Positions 56,792 through 64,000 of a stretch of DNA of 64,000 bases are shown piece by piece. The notes under the pieces are model-generated. The model was not told the DNA's origin. It saw only the letters and a list, made by a program, of their open reading frames with translations, and searched no databases. Both the position numbers and the translations under genes were made by a program. Origin of the DNA: Pseudomonas putida (GTDB taxonomy: Bacteria; Pseudomonadota; Gammaproteobacteria; Pseudomonadales; Pseudomonadaceae); NCBI GenBank assembly GCA_029953615.1, contig CP124529.1, forward strand, positions 3,596,501 to 3,660,500, read 5' to 3'. The number at the start of each line of letters is the position of its first letter. Positions within the stretch are counted from its first letter, which is position 1.

Positions 56792-57463
56792 ATGCGCGAT
56801 TACCAGTGGTTGCACGAATACTGCCTGAACCGCTTCGGCTCGGCCCAGGCGCTGGAGGCCTTTCTGCCGCAGCCGCGCACGCCGGCGCAGCTGCGTGATA
56901 TCAGTGACGACCGCTACCTGTCGACCTTGGCTCTGCGCGTGTTCCGCGCCGGGCTCAAGCACAGCCTGGTGGATGCCAAGTGGCCAGCTTTTGAGCAGGT
57001 ATTCTTCGGCTTCGACCCGGAGAAGGTGGTATTGATGGGCGCCGAGCACCTCGAGCGGCTCATGCACGACGAGCGCATCATCCGCCACCTGGGCAAGCTC
57101 AAGAGCGTGCCGCGCAATGCGCAGATGGTGCTTGATATCGCGAAGGAGAAGGGCAGCTTTGGTGCGTTCATCGCCGACTGGCCGGTGACCGACATCGTCG
57201 GCTTGTGGAAGTACCTGGCCAAGCACGGTAACCAGCTGGGCGGGTTGTCCGCGCCGCGCTTCTTGCGCATGGTCGGCAAGGACACATTCATCCCTACCGA
57301 TGACATGGCGGCGGCGTTGATTGCGCAGAATGTGATCGACAAACAGCCGACCAGCCAGCGCGATCTGGCCTTGGTGCAGCAGGCGTTCAACCAGTGGCAT
57401 GCCGAGAGCGGGCGGCCGCTGTGCCAGTTGTCGGTGATGCTGGCGCATACCGTCAACCATTGA
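56792..57463 (+). CDS. DNA-3-methyladenine glycosylase I-like protein
   Basis: Helix-hairpin-helix base-excision glycosylase-like protein of 223 residues, related to Tag. Visible similarity lies in the core: LALRVFRAGLKHSLVDAKWP (about residues 46-65), FGFDPEKVVLM, and HDERIIRHLGKLKSVPRNAQ (about 91-110). The N-terminal Cys and the C-terminal His/Cys that form the zinc snap in E. coli Tag are not evident, so it is a divergent subgroup. It starts four bases after ttcA and is likely co-transcribed. Substrate not certain. Confidence 0.78.
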   Translation: MRDYQWLHEYCLNRFGSAQALEAFLPQPRTPAQLRDISDDRYLSTLALRVFRAGLKHSLVDAKWPAFEQVFFGFDPEKVVLMGAEHLERLMHDERIIRHLGKLKSVPRNAQMVLDIAKEKGSFGAFIADWPVTDIVGLWKYLAKHGNQLGGLSAPRFLRMVGKDTFIPTDDMAAALIAQNVIDKQPTSQRDLALVQQAFNQWHAESGRPLCQLSVMLAHTVNH

Positions 57464-57479
57464 GATTTGTGTTGGCCCC

Positions 57480-57562
57480 TTCGCGGGCATGCCCGCTCCC
57501 ACAGGTACAGCGCCGGCCTCATGTGTGGCTCGAACCCTGTGGGAGCGGGCAAGCCCGCGAAG
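57480..57562. repeat. REP pair between glycosylase gene and DUF2069 gene
   Basis: Inverted REP units (ttcgcgggcatgcccgctccc and ggagcgggcaagcccgcgaa) separated by about 35 bases, between convergent genes. Confidence 0.85.
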
Positions 57563-57565
57563 AAT

Positions 57566-58927
<1,362 letters not shown>

Positions 58928-59012
58928 GTCGGGTCGCATCCAGCAGGGTGTGGCGGCTATTCTAACCGCAGCGACTGACCAATTTGCTTTAAAACTCGAG
59001 AAGGATTGACCC

Positions 59013-59477
59013 ATGGCAAGGCGTCTGGCAGCAGTACTGGCCATCACCGCGAGCCTGTTGCTCGGTGGTTGCGGTGCCGATTATGGCGTGGACCAACACG
59101 GTAATACGGTTAAGGCCGAACAGATCGATGGGCACTGGCTGGTGCTCAATTACTGGGCCGAATGGTGCGGGCCGTGCCGTACCGAAATCCCTGAGCTGAA
59201 CGCGGCAGCCAAGCAGTGGGCGGCCGACGGAATCAAGGTGGTGGGGGTGAACTTCGATGGCTTGCAGGGGCAGGAGCTGAAGCAGGCGGCCGAAACCTTG
59301 GGCATCGCTTTCACCGTATTGGCGCAGGACCCGGCCGAGCGCTATGACCTGCCACGTAGCGAGGCATTGCCGGTGACCTACATCATCGATGACAAGGGCA
59401 AGGTGCGGGAACAGCTGATGGGCGAGCAAACCCAGGAAGGGCTGCAGGCCAGGATCAAGGCCCTGAAGGGCGCCTGA
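59013..59477 (+). CDS. Thioredoxin-like (TlpA-type) lipoprotein
   Basis: Predicted membrane-anchored thiol-disulfide protein of 154 residues. A lipoprotein signal (lipobox LLGGC, Cys about 20) precedes a thioredoxin fold with active-site WCGPC (Cys about 52 and 55) in YWAEWCGPCRTEIPELN. The cis-Pro region reads ALPVTYIID. It is divergent from the arsC-like gene. It may reduce periplasmic disulfides; a specific partner is not evident. Confidence 0.88.
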   Translation: MARRLAAVLAITASLLLGGCGADYGVDQHGNTVKAEQIDGHWLVLNYWAEWCGPCRTEIPELNAAAKQWAADGIKVVGVNFDGLQGQELKQAAETLGIAFTVLAQDPAERYDLPRSEALPVTYIIDDKGKVREQLMGEQTQEGLQARIKALKGA

Positions 59478-59483
59478 AGTCAG

Positions 59484-59594
59484 CCTGTACCGGCCATATC
59501 GCCGGCAAGCCAGCTACCACAGGTACTGCGCAGGGTTCATATGCTGTGCGGTACCTGTGGGAGCTGGCTTGCCGGCGATAGGGCCGGTACAGGC
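59484..59594. repeat. Variant REP pair after the thioredoxin-like gene
   Basis: Inverted units of the gccggcaagccagct subtype (59498-59580), extended outward by cctgtaccggcc / ggccggtacagg, so the element forms one long hairpin of 111 bases. Same subtype as at 26.3 kb. Confidence 0.83.
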
Positions 59595-59602
59595 AATAGC
59601 GA

Positions 59603-60007
59603 TCAGCCTTCCTCAGGCCAGAAGCGCAGCGGCTTGCCTTCGGCCGGCCAGAAACGTACCTGCTCGATCGGCGACACATCCCAGCGCTGCACTGTTTCCA
59701 GCGCCTGCAGGAAGCGCTTTTCCTGCTCCATCAACGCCGGCGCGCAGAGCTTGCGGGTCTTGCCGACCTTGCCGAAGCTCAGGTGCTCGCCGTCCAGTGT
59801 GTACGGCGCGAACCAGTGGTTGCAGCCACCGTTGCCATAGGCACGGCCATCGCTGGCCAGGGTCAGGGTCAGGTGGCTGTAGTCGATCAGTGGCCGTTCG
59901 CCAATCCACTCCAGCACGTAGCTGCGCTCCTGCTGCAGCCTGGAAGGTTCTGCGGCACAGCCGAGCAGGCCGGTGGCAATCAGCAAGCCGGTCAGCAGAT
60001 TCTTCAC
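59603..60007 (-). CDS. META-domain lipoprotein
   Basis: Outer-membrane lipoprotein of 134 residues. The GTG start at 60007 gives a signal peptide with lipobox GLLGC (Cys about 17). The rest is a META (HslJ-like) domain: LASDGRAYGNGGCNHWFAPYTL, KVGKTRKLCAPALMEQE and a Trp-rich tail. Such domains occur in HslJ-type heat-shock proteins, but the role is unclear. It overlaps the upstream gene by four bases (GTGA), so the two are coupled. Confidence 0.8.
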   Translation of the reverse strand: MKNLLTGLLIATGLLGCAAEPSRLQQERSYVLEWIGERPLIDYSHLTLTLASDGRAYGNGGCNHWFAPYTLDGEHLSFGKVGKTRKLCAPALMEQEKRFLQALETVQRWDVSPIEQVRFWPAEGKPLRFWPEEG

Positions 60008-60441
60008 TCGGCGGCCTCCTGGCAACGCGGGCACAGGTGTTTTTCGCCATGGCTGGCCCAACCCAGCTCGGCAACGCGGGCGCTGGCGGCAGGCTGGCGG
60101 GCTTTCTTGCCCAGCTTGGCGTCCACGGCGAACTCGAAGTCCAGCACGGCGTCGCAGCTGTCGCAGGCGACCTGCCAGGTGAGGATTTCCAGCTCGTTGA
60201 ATACCGGGCCGCTGGCCACTGCAACCCACTGGCCGCGCGGGTTGATCAGGTGACGCACGCTCTCCACTGTCAGGCGCATGGACAGGTCTTTGCTGCCCTT
60301 GAGGGTAACCAGCAGGGTGTCGCCTTTATGCATCGAACCGCCATTGCCAGTGACCTGGTAACGGCCCGGCACCAGTGCACGGCACTCGATCAGGGTGTGT
60401 TGCGGGTTGAAAAGGGTGTAGCGGAAATCGTGCTCGACCAT
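60004..60441 (-). CDS. Conserved hypothetical protein with CxxC pairs
   Basis: A 145-residue cytoplasmic protein I cannot name. It has no signal peptide or membrane helix. The first 90 residues look like a beta-rich domain (LTVESVRHLINPRGQWVAVA); the C-terminal part holds two CxxC pairs (CDSC at about 92-95 and CPRC at about 138-141), suggesting a small zinc site. It is translationally coupled to the META lipoprotein. Similar two-gene pairs are common in pseudomonads as far as I recall. Confidence 0.7.
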   Translation of the reverse strand: MVEHDFRYTLFNPQHTLIECRALVPGRYQVTGNGGSMHKGDTLLVTLKGSKDLSMRLTVESVRHLINPRGQWVAVASGPVFNELEILTWQVACDSCDAVLDFEFAVDAKLGKKARQPAASARVAELGWASHGEKHLCPRCQEAAE

Positions 60442-60472
60442 GGGTCCTCCAGAAATGCCGCGTATCCTAGCA

Positions 60473-61462
60473 TTAACCCATTACCAGATTCTGTGGATTG
60501 CCTGCCGCCCAGCGGTTGATGTTGTCCAGCGTGGTCGCGGCGATGGCATCCAGTGCCTCGCGGGTAAGGAAAGCCTGGTGGGCGGTGATGATCACGTTGG
60601 GGAAGGTCAGCAGGCGGGCCAGTACGTCGTCCTGCAGTGGCAGGTCGGAACGGTCCTCGAAGAACAGCTGGGCTTCTTCTTCATAGACGTCCAGGCCCAG
60701 GTAGCCGAGCTGGCCGCTCTTCAGCGCGTCGATCAGCGCCGGGGTGTCGACCAGCGCGCCGCGGCCGGTGTTGATCAGCATGGCGCCGGGCTGCAACTGG
60801 GCCAGGCTTTGCGCATTGATCAGGTGCCGGGTGTGTTCGGTCAGCGGGCAATGCAGGCTGATGATGCGGGCTTCGCGCAGCAACTCGGGCAATGGCAGGT
60901 AGCGCGCGCCCAAGGCCAGCAGTTCGGGGTTGGGGTAGGGGTCACAGGCAAGCAACTGGCAGCCGAAACCGGCCATGATGCGAGCGAAGGCGGCGCCGAT
61001 CTGGCCGGTACCGACCACGCCGACGGTCTTGCCGTGCAGGTCGAAGCCGGTGAGCCCGTGCAGAGTGAAGTCACCCTCGCGGGTGCGGTTGTAGGCCCGG
61101 TGCAGGCGCCGGTTGAGAGCCAGGATCAGCGCCACGGCGTGTTCAGCCACGGCATGTGGCGAGTAGGCCGGTACACGCACCACGGCCAGGCCCAGGCGTT
61201 TCGCGGCGGCCAGGTCGACGTGGTTGTAGCCGGCCGAACGCAGGGCGATAAGGCGCGTGCCACCGGCAGCCAGGCGTTGCAGGACTGCGGCGTCGAGTTC
61301 GTCATTGATGAAGGCGCAGACGACTTCGTAGCCATCGGCCAGGGCGGCGGTGTCGAGGGTCAGTCGGGTGGGCTGGAAATGCAGGTCCAGGGTTGTGCCG
61401 CTGGCGGCCCGGGTGAAGCTTTCCTGGTCGTAATGCTGGCTGCTGAACAACAGGGCGCGCAT
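60473..61462 (-). CDS. ldhA: D-lactate dehydrogenase LdhA (2-hydroxyacid dehydrogenase)
   Basis: Fermentative NADH-dependent reduction of pyruvate to D-lactate. The 329-residue product has the NAD-binding VGVVGTGQIGAAFARIM (about residues 145-161) and the catalytic Arg, Glu and His in NTGRGALVDT, DVYEEEAQLFFED and ITAHQAFLTREAL. SLHCPLTEHTRHLI and the substrate-binding SAGYNHVDL point to the D-lactate subgroup. The gene stands alone between the hypothetical gene and gacS. Confidence 0.92.
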   Translation of the reverse strand: MRALLFSSQHYDQESFTRAASGTTLDLHFQPTRLTLDTAALADGYEVVCAFINDELDAAVLQRLAAGGTRLIALRSAGYNHVDLAAAKRLGLAVVRVPAYSPHAVAEHAVALILALNRRLHRAYNRTREGDFTLHGLTGFDLHGKTVGVVGTGQIGAAFARIMAGFGCQLLACDPYPNPELLALGARYLPLPELLREARIISLHCPLTEHTRHLINAQSLAQLQPGAMLINTGRGALVDTPALIDALKSGQLGYLGLDVYEEEAQLFFEDRSDLPLQDDVLARLLTFPNVIITAHQAFLTREALDAIAATTLDNINRWAAGNPQNLVMG

Positions 61463-61525
61463 GGTGGGGCTTCCTTTGCAGTGGTTTGGGGATTGTAGCC
61501 AGCGGGTTGAAAGGGGCCGGTGAGG

Positions 61526-64000
61526 TCAGGCGCTCAATCTGGCCTGGGCAGCCAGCCGGTCGATAGCCGCATCCAGTTCATCCAGCGCCTGCTGCGCCTG
61601 CGGGTTGTCCTGCTTGAGCAAGGTCTCGCTACGCTGACAAGCTGCACGCAACTGCGGCACGCCGCAATAGCGCGAGGCGCCGTTCAGGCGGTGCACCTGT
61701 TCGATAAGCCCGGTGCGGTCGTCAGCCTCGCGCGCGGCGCGTATGGCTTCGCGGTCGGCATCCAGTGAGGCCAGCAGCATGCTCAACATGTCGGCGGCCA
61801 GGTCTGGCTTGCCTGCCGCCAGGCGCAGGCCTTCGTCGGGGTCGAGTACCTTCAGTTCGTCGTTGTTGGCCAGCTGCTCGGCGTGTGCTTGCTGCGGTGT
61901 GCCCAGGCTCAGGCCGGTCCATTTCATTACCACCTGGACCAGTTGCCGTTCGCTGATCGGCTTGGTCAGGTAGTCGTCCATGCCACCGTGCAGCAATGCG
62001 CGTTTCTCGTTGGCCATGGCGTGGGCGGTAAGGGCGACGATTGGCAACGGATTGCCGCTTTGGGTGTTTTCCCACAGACGGATCTGCTCGGTGCAGGCGC
62101 GGCCGTCCATGCCGGGCATCTGCACGTCCATCAACACCAGGTCGAACGGCTCGTCCTGCACCGCCTGCACCGCCGCATAGCCGTTGTCGACGGCCAGCAC
62201 TTCGGCACCCAGGTCTTCGAGCAGGGTCTGCACCAGCAGCAGGTTGGCGGCATTGTCGTCGACGCAGAGGATCTTCGGCTGGCGCTGGCCGTTGATGCTG
62301 GTCACCTCGCCCTGCGGGCGGCGCGGCTGCACCAGTTCCAGCAACAGGCGGCGCAGTTTGCGCGTGCAGGTCGGCTTGGACAGCAATTGGCCATGGCCGT
62401 TGGGCAGGTACGGATGGTAAAGCGCCTGCTCGGTGGTCGGGCACAGCACTACACACTGGCAATGGTAGCGTTCGAGCTGCTGGTGGTAACGGCCCAGTTG
62501 CTCCGGCGACAGGCTGCCCAGGTTGGCCCCGAGCACGGCGAAGTCGAACGGCAGAGCGGCTTGGCTGGCGGCCTGCACGCCCTGCAGCAACTGGTCGTAG
62601 GAGGCGAACAGGCTAACGCTGAGGCCGCAGTCTTGCAGTTGGTGTTCCAGTGCCTGGCGCGCCAGTTCGTGGCCATCGACGATGGCCGCGCGGCGGCCCA
62701 GCAGCGGTTGCAGCGGCATCTCCTCGACACCGTCGTGGGCCTTGGGCAGGTTGAGGCTGATCCAGAACTGCGAACCCTCGCCCGGGGTGCTGTCGACGCC
62801 GATTTCGCCGCCCATCTGCTCGATCAGGCGCTTGGAAATCACCAGCCCCAGGCCGGTGCCGCCGGGCTGGCGGGCCAGCGAGTTGTCGGCCTGGCTGAAA
62901 GCCTGGAACAACGTACGCACATCCTGCGGCGACAGGCCGATGCCGGTGTCCTGCACGCTGATGCGCAGCTGCGCGCTGTCTTCGTGCTCGTCTTCGAGCA
63001 TGGCGCGCACGACGATGGTGCCTTCGCGGGTGAACTTGATGGCGTTGCTGACCAGGTTGGTAAGGATCTGCTTGAGCCGCAACGGGTCGCCAATCAGCGA
63101 CGACGGGGTATCGCGGTAGATCAGGCTGAGCAGCTCCAGCTGCTTGGCGTGGGCGGCCGGGGCGAGGATGGTCAGGGTGTCCTGGATCAGGTCGCGCAGG
63201 TTGAACGGGATGCTGTCGAGCACCAGTTTGCCGGCCTCGATCTTGGAGAAATCGAGGATCTCGTTGATGATCCCCAGCAGGTTGTCGGCGGATTTCTCGA
63301 TGGTGCTCAGATAGTCCAGCTGGCGCGGTGTCAGCTCACTTTTCTGCAGCAGGTGGGTGAAGCCGAGGATACCGTTGAGCGGGGTGCGGATTTCGTGGCT
63401 CATGTTGGCCAGGAATTCCGACTTGATACGGCTGGCCTCCAGGGCTTCCTTGCGCGCCATGTCCAGCTCGATGTTCTGGATCTCGATGGTTTCAAGGTTC
63501 TGGCGCACGTCCTCGGTGGCCTGGTCGATGCTGTGCTGCAGCTCTTCGTGGGCATTGTGCAGGGTTTCGGCCATGCGGTTGATGCCGCGCGCCAGTTCAT
63601 CCAGCTCATGGCTGCCCATGGCCGGCAGGCGTTCCTCGAGGTGGCCGTCCTTGAGCTGGTTGACTGCGTGCTTGATACGCTTGATGGGGTCGTTGATGGT
63701 GCGGCTCATGCGCAATGCCAGCAGGCCGCTGAGCACCAGGCAGGCGAGGATCAGCAACAGGCTGGTGAACAGGTTGCGGTAGCCGCGCAGCAGGGTGCCG
63801 TCGTGGGACAGCTCGATCTCGACCCAGCCCAGCAGGCGTTCGGCTTCGGCCGGTACGGCATCGGTGGCCAGGTCGCGGTGGTGGCCGAATACCGGCATCA
63901 GGTAGCGCGTGGCATCATTGCCGCTGCGTTGCAGCAGCTGGGTGCCGGTGCCGCCGCTGGGCGGCTGATTGAGCATGCTCGGGCCGGCGTGGGCCAGGCG
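61526..64000 (-). CDS. gacS: Hybrid sensor histidine kinase GacS (partial, 5' end outside window)
   Basis: Global regulator kinase (BarA/GacS) that phosphorylates GacA, which activates rsmY/rsmZ. The visible 824 residues run to the natural stop. From the first visible Met at 63976: end of a periplasmic sensor, membrane helix (about 70-90), HAMP linker, HisKA with phosphoacceptor His about 194 in FLANMSHEIRTPLNG, HATPase with DTGIGLSPQD and GGTGLGLVISKRLIEQMGG, a receiver with phosphoacceptor Asp in LVLMDVQMPGMDG, and an Hpt domain with HRLNGASRYCG. A degenerate receiver-like stretch sits between the HATPase and receiver. About 90-100 N-terminal residues are missing at the edge. Confidence 0.95.
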   Translation of the reverse strand, partial: RLAHAGPSMLNQPPSGGTGTQLLQRSGNDATRYLMPVFGHHRDLATDAVPAEAERLLGWVEIELSHDGTLLRGYRNLFTSLLLILACLVLSGLLALRMSRTINDPIKRIKHAVNQLKDGHLEERLPAMGSHELDELARGINRMAETLHNAHEELQHSIDQATEDVRQNLETIEIQNIELDMARKEALEASRIKSEFLANMSHEIRTPLNGILGFTHLLQKSELTPRQLDYLSTIEKSADNLLGIINEILDFSKIEAGKLVLDSIPFNLRDLIQDTLTILAPAAHAKQLELLSLIYRDTPSSLIGDPLRLKQILTNLVSNAIKFTREGTIVVRAMLEDEHEDSAQLRISVQDTGIGLSPQDVRTLFQAFSQADNSLARQPGGTGLGLVISKRLIEQMGGEIGVDSTPGEGSQFWISLNLPKAHDGVEEMPLQPLLGRRAAIVDGHELARQALEHQLQDCGLSVSLFASYDQLLQGVQAASQAALPFDFAVLGANLGSLSPEQLGRYHQQLERYHCQCVVLCPTTEQALYHPYLPNGHGQLLSKPTCTRKLRRLLLELVQPRRPQGEVTSINGQRQPKILCVDDNAANLLLVQTLLEDLGAEVLAVDNGYAAVQAVQDEPFDLVLMDVQMPGMDGRACTEQIRLWENTQSGNPLPIVALTAHAMANEKRALLHGGMDDYLTKPISERQLVQVVMKWTGLSLGTPQQAHAEQLANNDELKVLDPDEGLRLAAGKPDLAADMLSMLLASLDADREAIRAAREADDRTGLIEQVHRLNGASRYCGVPQLRAACQRSETLLKQDNPQAQQALDELDAAIDRLAAQARLSA

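Overview
This window is a stretch of core chromosome from a fluorescent pseudomonad. It most resembles the Pseudomonas putida group, judging from protein sequences, gene order (map-glnD-dapC | rpsB-tsf-pyrH-frr-uppS-cdsA-dxr-rseP-bamA-skp-lpxD-fabZ-lpxA-lpxB-rnhB-dnaE-accA | pyrG-kdsA-eno-ftsB-ispD | adhC-fghA | ispF-truD-surE-pcm-nlpD-rpoS-rsmZ-fdxA-mutS-recA-recX ... finR/fprA ... gacS), high GC content and many REP palindromes of the form cgcgggcttgcccgctccc. The species call is inference from recall; no database search was possible. I saw no phage, insertion sequence, CRISPR array, rRNA or tRNA gene.

Layout. 1-1.9 kb: a CPA1 Na+/H+ antiporter. 1.9-6.6 kb (minus): map, glnD and dapC. 7-25.3 kb (plus): a long run for translation (rpsB, tsf, frr), UMP kinase, undecaprenyl and phospholipid synthesis (uppS, cdsA), isoprenoid synthesis (dxr), envelope proteolysis and outer-membrane assembly (rseP, bamA, skp), lipid A synthesis (lpxD, fabZ, lpxA, lpxB), RNase HII and the replicative polymerase dnaE. 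25.3-33.1 kb: accA, tilS, pyrG-kdsA, eno, ftsB-ispD. 33.2-36.2 kb: a LysR regulator divergent from the glutathione-dependent formaldehyde detoxification pair adhC-fghA. 36.4-42 kb: ispF-truD-surE-pcm-nlpD-rpoS, then an rsmZ regulatory RNA. 42-48.3 kb: fdxA and mutS (minus), a family-25 glycosyltransferase, and pncC, recA and recX. 48.5-61.5 kb: mixed accessory and housekeeping genes (LOG protein, a small ribbon-helix-helix-like protein, a PA3611-like secreted protein, a DTW-domain tRNA enzyme, ErdR, DgkA, FinR/FprA, SprT, Yip1 protein, TtcA, a glycosylase, WrbA, ArsC-like, a thioredoxin-like lipoprotein, a META lipoprotein, LdhA). 61.5-64 kb: the 3' part of gacS, cut by the window edge.

How the genes connect. 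GacS (right edge) is the sensor kinase whose partner GacA activates small RNAs such as rsmZ through an upstream TGTAAG-N6-CTTAC site. Such a site is present about 180 bp upstream of rsmZ here, directly after rpoS. Stationary-phase and repair functions (surE, pcm, nlpD, rpoS, mutS, recA, recX) cluster in the middle. The finR/fprA pair adds superoxide-responsive ferredoxin reduction.

Main oddity. Five genes, at least three of them essential (uppS, bamA, dnaE; also mutS and ttcA), are broken by seven small net insertions of 1 or 2 bases. Since such a cell could not live, these are most likely sequence or assembly errors. I annotate each as one gene with the shift position given. The window holds no obvious undescribed system; the best leads are regulatory: the rsmZ locus, a terminator-like hairpin abutting the ispF start codon, the rpsB leader, and the REP pairs between genes.
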